Positions 43,877-53,897 are shown, numbered from the stretch's first letter. The stretch: DNA of 64,000 nucleotides from Trebonia sp963773105 (GCA_963773105.1 CAVZAA010000006.1:62001-126000); one strand, 5' to 3'. The notes: generated by a model from the sequence alone, not told the origin. A program made the numbers and translations.

Positions 43877-44990
43877 TGACGGAGGATAACTTCTTCGCGA
43901 CAACCTGCGCCGCGCCTGGCGGGTAGTCGTTCGTCCCGCACAGTTCCCCGGTTGACCCGAAGGCGAAGCTGAGCTCCGCTGAGGTGTCGTACCCGGTCTG
44001 GGCCTGGCCGTTGAAGCCGAGCGGCGGGATGGAGAACCCGGCCGACCAGGTGACCGCCCGCTCGTTCGTCGTCTGGAAAGACGAGCCAGCCTCCTGCGGT
44101 GTGCATTGGTTGGCCCTGGGGGCGCTGCGCGGGTGCTCGATCTTGTCGCCGGAGACCCACTCGGTGGAGCGGACCACGTAGCGCTGGTGGGGCTCGCCGC
44201 TGGCCCCGTCCGGCTTTACCTTGCCGGTCGTCCCGCACACGTCATGGTAGACGCCGGCCTTGAAGAAGGTCAGGAACAGCGTGTTGCCGGGGCCCTCGGT
44301 GGGGAACCCCTGATTCGCCGTGGAGGACGTGGACACCGTGCCGCTGGCCGTGAAGGTGCCCTTCTTGCCCGAGGGCGAGATGCCGACGCCCAGCGAGGAG
44401 GACTGGCCCCTGGTGTAGGTGAAGCTGTCCGTCACGTGCTTGTAGTTGCCGGCGATGTAGGCTTGGCCGACGATCGCGGGCTGTGCGCCCAGGTTCTTCA
44501 CCTCTTTCCATGGCGTGCAGTAGTCGGGGGACTCGGTGCCAGCCCCGGTCAGGCGGATGGCCGTGGCCGCAGGCTTGGCCGCGTCGGTCGAGAAGAACCA
44601 GGTGGCGCTGCCAGAGTCGGCCTCCAGGTTCACGAATCCGGAGGACACCGCGTTCGCCGACAGCGTGCCGGGCGCAAGGCTGAGGGAGAACTTCCCGGCG
44701 GAGTTCGCTATGGCGGTTGCGACAAGCGTCCGCGGGACCTCCTGGCCGGGCTTGAGGGCCTGCAGAACCTTGCCCGACGGCCACGCGTAAAGGTCAATGA
44801 TGGCATCGCGCACCGCAGACCCGTTGGCGGCCGTCGCCGTGCCCGACGCGACGGTGACCTTGGCCTGCTGGGCGGGCGCCTGAGCGTGCCGGGTGGCGGG
44901 CGCCAAGGCTGTCGCGTACGCGGGACCTGGAACGAGCACAAGCGCAAGACCAGTGGCAAGAATGGGTGCACTGCTTTTCCGGAATCTCAT
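43873..44990 (-). CDS. Large secreted protein; natural stop apparently lost by a late frameshift
   Basis: Signal peptide RFRKSSAPILATGLALVLVP with an AYA-type cleavage site near residue 27. The mature region has a carboxypeptidase-regulatory-like beta segment (TVASGTATAANGSAVRDAII) and long Ser/Thr/Gly beta stretches, with four Cys (DYCTPW, DVCGTT, NQCTPQ, ELCGTN). The credible protein ends around YPPGAAQVVAKK. The open frame runs on to 43425 as Arg/Pro-rich sequence over the lipoprotein gene, which is not believable. A one-base shift near the end would give a stop at 43873, overlapping the lipoprotein ATG. I therefore draw the end there. Function unknown. Confidence 0.7.
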
Positions 44991-44994
44991 GGAC

Positions 44995-45373
44995 TTCCCC
45001 GGTTCTGACGCGGAATGGATAGGCCGGGCCCCGGCGTGCGGCGCTTAATTGCGCGCCTGAAATAAATCGACCGTCCAGCAACAGTGCCATAGCGTTAATC
45101 CAAATACAATGCGGATCAGACACAGGACACGCACATGACACTCACATAACAGCCTGTGGAGTGTCCTCGCCTAAAGCCGCTTCCACACAGCTAATGCCGT
45201 ATGCCGGTACTCGGCGATGCAGCCCAATCACCCCGCCAACAGCGCAGTAGAAGTGTCAGTCATTGATATGGAAGAGGCCGATGATGTTACCTCGCAGAAC
45301 GCGTGTACGTAACCTGCATCGGCGGACGCAACGGCGTCGATAGGCGTGGTCGTGAGCAGTTCGCCGCCATTAC
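44995..45373. other. Gene-poor gap of about 380 bp
   Basis: AT-richer stretch upstream of the secreted-protein gene, with no convincing reading frame on either strand. From about 45306 it begins to match the 3' side of the first oxidoreductase copy (shared CGGACGCAACGGCGTCGA at 40946 and 45319 regions), so the right part belongs to the duplication. Confidence 0.6.
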
Positions 45374-45763
45374 CTACCGGGTCGCGGCGGCCAGCGCCAC
45401 GCGGATGATCTCGGCGCTGGCGGGAGTGCCCTTCTCGTTGTCGAACGACCCGTAAGGCGGCCCGTAGGCCGGCGTCCCCGCTGCTGGCGCCAGCCGTCGG
45501 CCAGCGTTCCGGCGTCTACCGCCCCGTACCCGATCGAGTCGAGGAAATCGGTCACCGCCGCCTTGGCGGCGGCGCTGTCGCCCGCGATCGGCAGGGACGA
45601 GCGGTCGGCCGCCCCGGCCGGGCGGGCCAGGTTCAGCGGGTGCTTGAAGAAGATGTTGTTGAAGACCTTCACCACCTCGGCCTCCGGCAGCTGCCGCGCC
45701 AGCAGCTCGCTGCTGGTGAGCGACCCGCTGTCGAGCTCCGCCAGCTGCCCGTCGCGCTCGGGG
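45374..45763 (-). pseudogene. Truncated duplicate of the F420/NADPH oxidoreductase
   Basis: Homologous to 40977-41366 but lacking the N-terminal Rossmann half. It begins within ERDGQLAELDSGSLTSSELL and reads KVFNNIFFKHPLNLARPAGA. A one-base deletion near 45480 (RQQ-RG instead of RQQPG) shifts the C-terminus. Homology stops sharply at 45763, where the next gene's promoter begins. A dead copy marking the right edge of the inserted block. Confidence 0.85.
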
Positions 45764-45822
45764 TCCGCTGGATAGGGGGCGAGCGGGTGACGGCGGTCGG
45801 AACCGCCGGTAGTGTCGGCCCG

Positions 45823-46449
45823 GTGCTGACCGAGACGTACCGGGAACTGTTCACCGCGGTGGCCACCTGCGCGGCCGGCCTGATCGGGCTGCTGTTCGTG
45901 GCCATCTCCGTCGGGCCGCGCGGCGGCGTGGCCGGCCAGCCGGCCGTCATCCAGCAGATCCGCGCGGCCTCCGCGCTGCTGGCGTTCAGCAATGCCCTCG
46001 CGGTCTCGCTGTTCGGCCTGGTACCAGGGCAGAGCGCGGGGTACGCGGCCGTCAGCGCGGGCGCGATCGGCATCTTGTTCACCGCCGCGAGCGTCCGGTC
46101 CATTGTGTCCAGCCCGCACGTGTCGGTCGACCAGGCGTGGCGGCAGGCCGGGTTGATCGCGATCCTGTTCGCGGCGTTCGGCGGCGAGCTTGCCTGCGGA
46201 ATCGGCCTGCTCTCGAATAACACTGCTGTCTTCGGCCCCGGGTTCCTCAGCAACACCCTGATCACGCTGCTGCTCATCGGAATCGCGCGCGCCTGGGAAC
46301 TGGTCGGCAACCGGGACACCGGCGTTCTCGCGTCGCTCGCGGTGCTCACCGGCCTCGACCACGGTCCGGCCGAGCCGGCCCGCTCCGTCGACCACGACGC
46401 CGGCGGCGACCACGACGCCGGCACCGCCGATGACTCAGCTCGCGAGTGA
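45823..46449 (+). CDS. Small integral membrane protein of unknown function
   Basis: 208 residues from a GTG; TAGTGT lies about 8 bases ahead, suggesting leaderless translation. Five hydrophobic helices (LFTAVATCAAGLIGLLFVAI; ASALLAFSNALAVSLFGLVP; AAVSAGAIGILFTAASV; AGLIAILFAAFGGELACGIG; NTLITLLLIGIARAW), then a soluble Asp/His/Ala tail. Similar short TM proteins occur widely in actinomycetes without a function. Its 3' end overlaps the convergent ATPase gene by 15 bp. Confidence 0.8.
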   Translation: MLTETYRELFTAVATCAAGLIGLLFVAISVGPRGGVAGQPAVIQQIRAASALLAFSNALAVSLFGLVPGQSAGYAAVSAGAIGILFTAASVRSIVSSPHVSVDQAWRQAGLIAILFAAFGGELACGIGLLSNNTAVFGPGFLSNTLITLLLIGIARAWELVGNRDTGVLASLAVLTGLDHGPAEPARSVDHDAGGDHDAGTADDSARE

Positions 46450-47556
46450 CTCCGAGGCCTTGACCGGAGCCGGGGCAGCGGCCAGCACCCGGATGGCGTC
46501 GGCCGGAAGGTAGGCGTGCACCGGCGTGCCCTGAGCCCAGGTCGCGGCGTCGGCGTCGGCGCCGATGACGGCCTGAACGGACTCACCGGTGGCGAGCCGG
46601 AGCATGACCTGGGTGGCCGCGCCCAGGTAGACCACCCGCTCGACCATCGCGGGTACCCGGTTGGGGCCGTCCGAGCCGTGCGCCTCGACCCGGACCCGCT
46701 CCGGGCGGATGACCGCCTGCGCGGTCGCGCCCGGCGAAGCCGGGACCTCGATGGACGTCGTCAACACGTAATCGCCTAGCTTGAGCGTGGCGGTCGAGCC
46801 AACGGTCCGTTCGATGACAGAGATTTCGATCAAGTTCGCCGCACCGAGGAAGTCGGCCACGTAGGAGTCGGTCGGCTCCTCGTAGACCTCCCGGGGCGTG
46901 CCGATCTGCGCGATCCGGCCCGCGTGCATCACCGCCAGCCGGTCGGACATGGTCAGCGCCTCCTCCTGATCGTGGGTCACGTAGAGGAAGGTGATGCCGA
47001 CCCGCTCCTGGAGGGCCTTGAGCTCGACCTTGAGCGACCGGCGGAGCTTGGCGTCGAGCGCCCCCAGCGGCTCGTCGAGCAGCAGGACAGACGGATTCAG
47101 CACCAGCGCCCGCGCGAGCGCGACCCGCTGCTGCTGGCCGCCCGACAGCTGGGACGGCTTCCTGGTCGCGTAGGAGGCCATGTCGACCAGCGCGAGCGCC
47201 TCGCCGACGCGGGTCTTCAGCTCCGCCTTGGAACACCCCGCGTACTTCAGGCCGAACGCCACGTTGTCGGCGACCGACATGAACGGGAACAGCGCGTAGC
47301 TCTGGAACACCGTGTTGACGTTCCGCTTGTGCGGCGGCATGCCGGAGACGTCGACGCCGTCGAGCAGGATGCGGCCCGCGGTCGGTTCCTCGAACCCCGC
47401 GACCAGCCGCAGGGTGGTCGTCTTACCGCAGCCGGACGGCCCCAGCAGGGAGAAGAACTCACCGCCGGCCACCGACAGGTCGATGTCATCGACCGCGGCC
47501 GCGTGGCCGTGGTGGAACCGCTTTGTCAGCCCGACGAGGTCAATGCCTGCGGCCAT
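46435..47556 (-). CDS. PotA-like ABC transporter ATPase
   Basis: 373 residues from the ATG at 47556, 5 bp after the TetR stop, so it is in the regulator's operon. Walker A LLGPSGCGKTTTLRLVAGFE (about 37-56), Q-loop NTVFQSYALFPF, signature QLSGGQQQRVALARAL, Walker B VLLLDEPLGALD, H-loop VTHDQEEAL. The C-terminal TOBE domain (about 275-350) includes AQAVIRPERVRVEAHG. It matches the binding protein and permeases at 37731-40838, which have no ATPase of their own. An Asp/Glu-rich insert is absent, so standard PotA/FbpC length. Confidence 0.93.
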   Translation of the reverse strand: MAAGIDLVGLTKRFHHGHAAAVDDIDLSVAGGEFFSLLGPSGCGKTTTLRLVAGFEEPTAGRILLDGVDVSGMPPHKRNVNTVFQSYALFPFMSVADNVAFGLKYAGCSKAELKTRVGEALALVDMASYATRKPSQLSGGQQQRVALARALVLNPSVLLLDEPLGALDAKLRRSLKVELKALQERVGITFLYVTHDQEEALTMSDRLAVMHAGRIAQIGTPREVYEEPTDSYVADFLGAANLIEISVIERTVGSTATLKLGDYVLTTSIEVPASPGATAQAVIRPERVRVEAHGSDGPNRVPAMVERVVYLGAATQVMLRLATGESVQAVIGADADAATWAQGTPVHAYLPADAIRVLAAAPAPVKASESLAS

Positions 47557-47560
47557 ACCG

Positions 47561-48244
47561 TCATCTCCGTCTCTGCGACCTTTGCTGCCAGGTGAATCCG
47601 AGCTGGCCGGACGCGTAGCGCATGGCGAGATCATAAGCGCGCGCAGGCGGCACATCCGGATCTTCTAGTGCAATTTGTACCGCCATACCATCCAGCAACG
47701 CCGAGAGCGTGACCGCGAACTCGCGCGCGTCGACCGTCGCGCTGAACTCGCCCGCCTCCTGCCCGGCCAGCACGGTCGTCTCGATCGTCTGCCGCCACCG
47801 CTCGTCGAACTTGCGTCGCACCGCCGCCACCCCCGGATTGCGGGGGGACAGGGCCCACAGGTCGAGCCACAGCAGCCACTCGGTGGGCTTCCCCGTCGTC
47901 GTTCCCGGGTCGGTGTCGGGCAGGCAGGTCATCGCGATCAGCTCCGCCAGCCGTCCGGCCGCGGTCGGGATCGCCTCCAGCCGCTGCGTGCCCGCCGCGT
48001 ACCACTGGTCCTCCGAGTAGCGCAGCGCCTCGGTCAGCAGCTGGTCGCGGGTCTTGAAGTAATAGATGACAAGCGCCGGACTGGTGCCCGCGTGCTCGGC
48101 GACGTCGGCGATCCGCGTGTCCGCGTAGCCGCGCGTCACGATGACGTTGAGCGCGGCCCGCAGCAGCTGCTCGCGCCGCTGCGCGGTGTCTTTCCCGTCC
48201 GCGGTCTTCGGTCCGCCCCCGGACCCTGTAGACCCTTGCGCCAT
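47561..48244 (-). CDS. TetR-family regulator with BetI-like C-terminal domain
   Basis: 227 residues. HTH in the N-terminus: REQLLRAALNVIVTRGYADT, RIADVAEHAGTSPALVIYYF. The ligand domain has WLLWLDLWALSPRNPGVAAV and ERWRQTIETTVLAGQEAGEF, the pattern of BetI/TetR_C_6 proteins, which respond to choline or related compounds. It lies divergent from the FAD oxidoreductase gene, with two perfect GACTGAATGTTCAGTC sites between them. It is the obvious candidate to bind all seven such sites from 36.2 to 61.5 kb and to repress itself. Confidence 0.9.
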   Translation of the reverse strand: MAQGSTGSGGGPKTADGKDTAQRREQLLRAALNVIVTRGYADTRIADVAEHAGTSPALVIYYFKTRDQLLTEALRYSEDQWYAAGTQRLEAIPTAAGRLAELIAMTCLPDTDPGTTTGKPTEWLLWLDLWALSPRNPGVAAVRRKFDERWRQTIETTVLAGQEAGEFSATVDAREFAVTLSALLDGMAVQIALEDPDVPPARAYDLAMRYASGQLGFTWQQRSQRRR

Positions 48245-48316
48245 CGTGCCCTCGCCGGCTCGCTGTCCCGATGCACCACCGCCCGGTGACCCTGTTCAGA
48301 TCGTAGCAGTCTACTA

Positions 48317-48377
48317 GACTGAATGTTCAGTCAATCTTGTTCAGATCGCAGCGGCCTTCTAGACTGAATGTTCAGTC
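48317..48377. promoter_or_regulatory. Duplicated TetR operator in the divergent TetR/FAD promoter region
   Basis: GACTGAATGTTCAGTC occurs identically at 48317-48332 and 48362-48377. The whole 45-bp segment around it (TGTTCAGATCG ... TCTAGACTGAATG) is tandemly duplicated with a few changes. Centre spacing is 45 bp, about four helical turns, so two dimers would sit on one face. Confidence 0.9.
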
Positions 48378-48419
48378 AAAGTTTTACGCAGGCTCTCGGA
48401 GCTCTCGGAGGCAACCAGC

Positions 48420-50054
48420 ATGGCAGCGGACAGCTACGACGCGATCGTCGTCGGCGGCGGGCACAACGGCCTGGTGGCGGCCGCCTACCTCGCCCGGACC
48501 GGCGCGAAGACCCTGGTCCTGGAGGCGCGGGGGACCACCGGCGGGGCCGCGACGACCGAGGCGCCCTGGCCCGACGCCCCCGAGTTCCGGGTCACCAGGC
48601 TCTCCTACGTGATGTCGCTGCTCCCGGCGACGATCATGAACGACCTGCAGCTCGAGCGGCACGGCTACAAGATCTTCCCCATGGGGCCCTACTACCAGGC
48701 GTTCCCCGAGGGCGGCTCGCTCACCCTGTACGAGGAGGACTCCCAGCGCGCCTACGACGAGATCGCGAAGTGGTCCAAGCGGGACGCCGACGCCTACCCG
48801 AGGTGGAACGCCTGGCTGGGCGGCCTGGCCGACGTGCTCGGGCCGCTGCTGCTGACGGTCCCGCCCGCGATCGGCTCACGCAAGCCGGCCGACCTGGCCG
48901 CCACCCTCCGGCTGGCCTGGCGGCACCGCGGCCTCAACGTGCGCACGATCGCGGACGTGACCCGGCTGATGACGATGTCGATCGCCGACCTGCTCGACGA
49001 CTGGTTCGAGTCCCCTCAGATCAAGGGCGCGCTAGCGGTCAACGGGGTGATCGGCACCTGGGCCGGCCCCTACGAGCCCGGCACCGCCTACGTGATGGCG
49101 CACCACTCGATCGGCGACGTGGGCGACGGGCGGCTGGGCTCCTGGGGCTTCCCCGAGGGCGGCATGGGCGCGGTGGCCGACGCGATCGCCAGCTCCGCCC
49201 GCGAGAACGGCGTCACGATCAGGACCGGCGCCCCGGTCGCGAAGATCACCCTCGCCCCCGGCTCCGGCCGCGCCACCGGGGTCGTGCTCGCCAGCGGCGA
49301 GGAGCTGCGCGCGAAGGTCGTCGTCACCTCGCTGCACCCCAAGACCGCGTTCCTCGACCACGTCGGGCGCGAGAACCTGCCGTCCGACTTCACGACCGAC
49401 ATCGAGCACTGGAAGACCCGCTCCGGCGTGGTCAAGATCAACCTGGCCCTGGCCGAGCTGCCCGACTTCACCGCCAACCCGGGCGCCAACCTGCAGGAGC
49501 ACCACACCGGCTCGGTCGAGATGGCGCCGTCGATGGAGTACATCGAGCGTGCGTTCATCGACGCCCGCGAGGGCCGTCCGGCCCTGCGCCCGTTCTCGGA
49601 CGGGGTGATCCCGACCGCGTTCGACCGCACCCTGTCGCCCGAGGGCACCCACATCATGTCGCTGTTCACCCAGTGGGTCCCGTCCGAGTGGGCGTCCGAG
49701 CCGCACGCCGACGAGCTGGAGAAGTACGCCGACCGGGTGATCGACAGCTACAACGAGGTCGCGCCCAACTTCAAGGGCGCGATCCTGCACCGCGACGTCG
49801 TCGGCCCGTACCAGATGGAGCAGGACTACGGCCTGATCGGCGGGAACATCTTCCACGGGGAGCTCTCCCTGGAGCAGCTGTTCCACATGCGCCCCGCCCC
49901 CGGCTTCGCCGACTACCGGACCCCGGTCCCGGGTCTGTACAACGCCAGCTCCGCCACCCACGCGGGCGGCGGCGTCTGCGGCATCCCCGGCATGCAGGCG
50001 GCCAAGGCCGCCATCGCCGACCGCCGCAAGGTCGCCCGCTCCCGCCGCTCCTAG
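48420..50054 (+). CDS. FAD-dependent oxidoreductase of the phytoene-desaturase/PYROXD2 type
   Basis: 544 residues. FAD-binding N-terminus YDAIVVGGGHNGLVAAAYLA (about 6-25), then LEARGTTGGAATTE. The C-terminal FAD-closing segment is GLYNASSATHAGGGVCGIPG and MQAAKAA (about 510-535). Between are YVMSLLPATIMNDLQLERHG and LGSWGFPEGGMGAVADAIAS. This group includes poorly defined amine-oxidase-like dehydrogenases distinct from carotenoid enzymes. No carotenoid genes are near. Controlled by the duplicated operator and followed 20 bp later by the acyl-CoA synthetase gene. Confidence 0.9.
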   Translation: MAADSYDAIVVGGGHNGLVAAAYLARTGAKTLVLEARGTTGGAATTEAPWPDAPEFRVTRLSYVMSLLPATIMNDLQLERHGYKIFPMGPYYQAFPEGGSLTLYEEDSQRAYDEIAKWSKRDADAYPRWNAWLGGLADVLGPLLLTVPPAIGSRKPADLAATLRLAWRHRGLNVRTIADVTRLMTMSIADLLDDWFESPQIKGALAVNGVIGTWAGPYEPGTAYVMAHHSIGDVGDGRLGSWGFPEGGMGAVADAIASSARENGVTIRTGAPVAKITLAPGSGRATGVVLASGEELRAKVVVTSLHPKTAFLDHVGRENLPSDFTTDIEHWKTRSGVVKINLALAELPDFTANPGANLQEHHTGSVEMAPSMEYIERAFIDAREGRPALRPFSDGVIPTAFDRTLSPEGTHIMSLFTQWVPSEWASEPHADELEKYADRVIDSYNEVAPNFKGAILHRDVVGPYQMEQDYGLIGGNIFHGELSLEQLFHMRPAPGFADYRTPVPGLYNASSATHAGGGVCGIPGMQAAKAAIADRRKVARSRRS

Positions 50055-50074
50055 CGGAGGTTCCCGAGCCGACC

Positions 50075-52299
50075 ATGATCACAGGAACAGTCGACCCACT
50101 GGCGGTCATGCTCGAGGCCCGCAGCGTCGCCCTGGTTGGCGCGTCGCCCCGGCCGGGCAGCCTCGGCGCGCGGATGATCGAGGAGGTCGCCAAGTCCGCC
50201 CGCGCGCCCCGCACGTACCTCGTCAATCCGCGCTACGCCGAGATCGGCGGCGTGCGCTGTTACCCCGCGCTCGCGGATCTCCCCGAGCGCGCGGACCTGG
50301 CGCTGCTCGCCGTGCCCGACGCCGCGCTCGAGCAGCAGCTGAAGACGGCGGCGGCAGTAGGCGTCAGCTCAGCGGTGATCTTCGGTTCCGCCGTCGACCA
50401 CGTCCCGCACCCAGATCCGGGCCCGCGACTCCGGGACCGGATCGCGGCGACCGCCCGGGATGCCCGGATGTCCGTGTGCGGCGCGGGGTGCATGGGGTTC
50501 GTGAACGTGGCGCGCGGGCTGCGCGCGATCGGGTACACCGAGCCCGACCCGCTCCCGGCCGGGCCGGTCGCGCTGGTGACGCACTCCGGGTCGGTATTCT
50601 CGGCGCTGCTGCGGACCCGGCGGGCGTTCGGATTCACGGTCGCGGTCTCATCCGGGCAGGAGCTCGTCACCCCCGCCGCCGCCTACGCCAGGTACGCGCT
50701 CACGCTCCCGGAGACGAAGGTACTCGCGCTCGTGCTCGAGGCCATCAGGGACGGGGCTCTGCTGCGCGCGGTCCTCGCCGACGCCGCCGACCGCGACGTC
50801 CCGGTGGTGCTGCTGGCGGCGGGCACCTCGGCCGCCAGCCGGTCGCTGGTCGCCGCCCACTCCGGCGCGCTGGCGGCGGGCGACGGCGCGTGGCAGGCCC
50901 TCGCGTCCGCCCATCGCGTGCACCGCGTCGGCGACCTGGCCGAGCTCGCGGACACGCTGGAGCTCTTCTGCGCCGGCCGGCGGCCTGGGGCGACGGCAGC
51001 CGAGCCGCGGCGGGCGGCGGCCGAACCGCGAGCGCTGGCCGGGCCACCGCGGTCGGCAGCACCGAACGGGGCCGCGGCGGAGTCGCCACCGTGCACGACT
51101 CCGGGTTCGAGCGGGCCCACGTCGCGGACGTGGCGGCCTCCGTCGGCGTCCCGTTCGCGCCGCTGACCGAGGAGACCAGACGGCGGCTGGCGGCCGTACT
51201 CGACCCCGGCCTCGAACCAGGCAACCCCCTCGACGTCTGGGGGACCGGCCGCGACTCCGAGGAGCTGTTCACCGAGTCGCTGTCGGCCCTGGCCGATGAT
51301 GCCAACGTCGGCGCGGTCGCGCTTGCCGTCGACCTCGTCCCCGAGTTCGACGGCGACGACTCCTACCGAGACGCCGTTCTCGCCGCCGCGGCCAAGACCG
51401 ACAAGCCGGTCGTGGTCCTGGCCTCCGTCCCGGCCGCGATCGACCCCGTCGCCGCGACCCGGCTGCGCGCGGCCGGCGTCCCCGTCCTCGAGTCCACCCG
51501 CTCCGGCCTGCTCGCGCTCGGCCACCTGCTCGCCCACGCCCGCGATGGGCACCCGGCCCCGCCAGCGCCTGGCACCGCCCCCGCGTCTGCCACCGCTCCC
51601 GCGTCGGCCACCGCGTCACCGTCCGCCACAGCGCGTCGGTCGCGCTGGGTCGCGGCGCTGGGGGCGGGTCCGCTCAGCGGCGCCGACCTCTTCGACCTGC
51701 TCCGCGATTACGGCGTCCCCGCCGTCCGCGCGCGCTCGGCCGGCACGCCCGAGGCCGCGGTCGAGGCCGCCGCCGCGATCGGCTACCCGGTCGCGCTCAA
51801 GACCGACGAGCCCGAGATCGCGCATAAGTCCGACGTCGGCGGCGTGCACCTCAACATCGCTGACCCAGCCGGCCTCGCGGCCGCCTACGACGACCTCGCC
51901 GCCCGTCTCGGCCCGCGCGTCACCGTCTGCGAAATGGCGGCGCAGGGGACCGAGCTCATCCTCGGCCTGGCCCGCGATCCGGCCCTCGGCCCGCTCATCG
52001 TCGTCGGCGCCGGGGGAGTGCTGGCCGAGTACCTGTCCGAGCGGTCCGTGGCGCTGCCCCCGTTCACCTCGGCCGCCGCCGCGCGGCTGATCTCGGGCCT
52101 GCGCGTCGCCGGCATCCTGGCCGGGGTCCGAGGCCAGCCACCGTGCGACATCGATGCGATAGCGGACGCGCTCGTCTTGTTCTCGCGCCTGGCAGCCGAC
52201 CTCGGCGACTACCTCGACGCCTTCGACATCAACCCGCTCATCTGCTCCCCATCGGGTGTCCTGGCCGTCGACGCCCTGGCGCTGCCGCGTCACCGGTGA
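50075..52299 (+). CDS. NDP-forming acyl-CoA synthetase (acetate-CoA ligase family), frame break in the linker
   Basis: ATG at 50075. CoA-binding domain: VALVGASPRPGSLGARMIEE; CoA-ligase domain: GAGCMGFVNVARGLRAIGYT, with LVTHSGSVFSALLRTRRAFG. The frame is lost between about 50990 and 51085 in a GC-rich linker, and resumes as GGVATVHDSGFERAHVADVA. The C-terminal ATP-grasp part has GYPVALKTDEPEIAHKSDVG and DINPLICSPSGVLAVDALAL. Repaired length about 740 residues, normal for fused alpha-beta ACD enzymes. The phosphohistidine of the family would lie in the SSAVIFGSAVDH-like region, where the His is not clearly conserved. Probably activates the carboxylate formed in the pathway. Confidence 0.82.
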
Positions 52300-52381
52300 C
52301 ACGCCAGGATGGTCCTTGCCCAGCGATGTTCCTCGTCATTCTCCAGGCGGAGCACCCGATGCGGTGCTGACCGGCTGTCCA

Positions 52382-52701
52382 TGGTGCGCGAATGGCGGGC
52401 CTTCCGTAGCCTCACCGCGGCCGACCGCCCGCTCGCGCCCGGAGCGCTCGGTGATATGCCGCTGGCGGTGATCACCCGCGCGGACGGCGGGCCGTACGGG
52501 GGCGCGCAGTGGCAGCTATGGCAGGGTTTCCATTCCGAGCAGGCGCGACTTTCAGCCAACAGCATCCATGTCTTCTCCACTCGAGCGGACCACGCGCTCA
52601 ATGAGAGCGATCCGGACCTGGTGATCGCCACCATCACGGAGGTCGTGAACAGCGTGCGCACGGGCGCCTCGCTCCCGGCCACGGCCCCGGGGCCGCGTTG
52701 A
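52382..52701 (+). pseudogene. C-terminal fragment of an alpha/beta hydrolase
   Basis: About 105 codons: REWRAFRSLTAADRPLAPGA, MPLAVITRADGGPYGGAQWQ, STRADHALNESDPDLVIATI. The ADHALNESDPDLVI end is the catalytic-His segment of alpha/beta hydrolases; the nucleophile half is missing. There is no proper start. Remnant only. Confidence 0.65.
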
Positions 52702-52777
52702 CTAGTCGAGCGGGGAGCCGTATTTACCGAGCGGTCCGAGAGCCGGCCGCGACCGTTCGATAAACCGATTTTCGCTT

Positions 52778-53803
52778 TTATTGCGGGACCGGCGCCGGGG
52801 TGCCGGAGTCGGCCGTGCCGGACGCGAGCAGCCGCCGGCCGAGGTCCGCGGTCGCCTGCCGGAGCTCGGCCGAGCCGTGCACGTGGAAGGCGTACGGGAG
52901 CACCGCCAGGCGTCCCGCGTACCAGCTGGGGTTGGCGGTGGACGCGCGCAGCCGGGTGCGGCGGCCGTCGTCGGACGGCGACAGGATGCCGAGGCTGCGC
53001 GGCAGCCAGCGGGCCACCTCCGCTGCGGGTGCGTCGATCAGCACGTCCACGCCGTAGGCCCAGCCCTGCGACAGGTGCTCCTCAAGCACGGCGAGCGCGT
53101 CGAGGCTGGCCGGCGGCGTGAACGTCTCCAGCATGGTCGACGCGGTCACGATCCGGTCGATCCGCAGCACCCGTCGCGCCTCCACCGTGCGCGACCAGCA
53201 GAGCAGGTACCAGCGGCTGTGCCGGAGGACGACCGCCCACGGGTCGACCTCCATCTCGCGGTCGGCGGTGTCACCCGCCCAGTGGCCGCGCCTGTACGTC
53301 AGCCGCAGCCGCCGCGCCGCCGCGCAGGACTCGAACAGCGTGGTCGTCACCTCCAGGTTGACGAGCACCGCCGGGTCGGGTTCGTCCGGCGTGCCGGACG
53401 CGGCGTTGTCGCGGATGGGCCGCACCTGCGCGGCGACCCGCGCGGGCAGCACCCGGACGATCTTGGCCAGCGCCCCGCCCACCAGGTCGGCCGGGTCGGC
53501 CGCTCCCTTGTGCCCCTCGAGCACGGCCATGACCAGCCCGGACGCCTCGGCGGCGGTGAACGTCAGCGGCGGCAGCCGCAACCCGTGCCCAACCTGGTAC
53601 CCGCCGTAAGGCCCGCTGACGGAGTCGATCGGCAGCCCCGCCTCGCGCAGGATCGCGACGTAGCGGCGGGCGGCGCGCTCGGTCACCCCGAGGCGCTCGC
53701 CCAGGCGGATGGCGGTGATGCCGGGGACGTTCTGGATCGCCTCGAGGGCGAGCAGGGCCCGCGCGGTGGGGCTGATCTCGCGGGCCGTGCCGACGTGCGT
53801 CAT
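52778..53803 (-). CDS. WYL-domain transcriptional regulator with DeoR-type HTH
   Basis: 341 residues from the ATG at 53803. HTH: ALLALEAIQNVPGITAIRLG, ERLGVTERAARRYVAILREA, then GYQVGHGLRLPPLTFTAAEA, the standard YafY-like opening. WYL domain from about 160: LRLTYRRGHWAGDTADREME, VDPWAVVLRHSRWYLLCWSR, LRIDRIVTA. The WYL C-terminal extension follows to the end. Such regulators sense small or nucleic-acid ligands. Divergent from the GNAT gene, so that gene may be its target. Confidence 0.9.
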   Translation of the reverse strand: MTHVGTAREISPTARALLALEAIQNVPGITAIRLGERLGVTERAARRYVAILREAGLPIDSVSGPYGGYQVGHGLRLPPLTFTAAEASGLVMAVLEGHKGAADPADLVGGALAKIVRVLPARVAAQVRPIRDNAASGTPDEPDPAVLVNLEVTTTLFESCAAARRLRLTYRRGHWAGDTADREMEVDPWAVVLRHSRWYLLCWSRTVEARRVLRIDRIVTASTMLETFTPPASLDALAVLEEHLSQGWAYGVDVLIDAPAAEVARWLPRSLGILSPSDDGRRTRLRASTANPSWYAGRLAVLPYAFHVHGSAELRQATADLGRRLLASGTADSGTPAPVPQ

Positions 53804-53897
53804 CCGACCGCATCCTCTCCGTTTCCCGGAAGCAGAACGTCCGCTATCAACGGTATTCTGGCCGGCCAGGGGGAGCGGTGCCATGGAAAGGAGAGCC

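Noticed and set aside
48368..50040. Long Arg-rich plus-strand frame overlapping the FAD oxidoreductase
   Set aside because: Out-of-frame shadow; only its last part from 50075 (acyl-CoA synthetase) is real.
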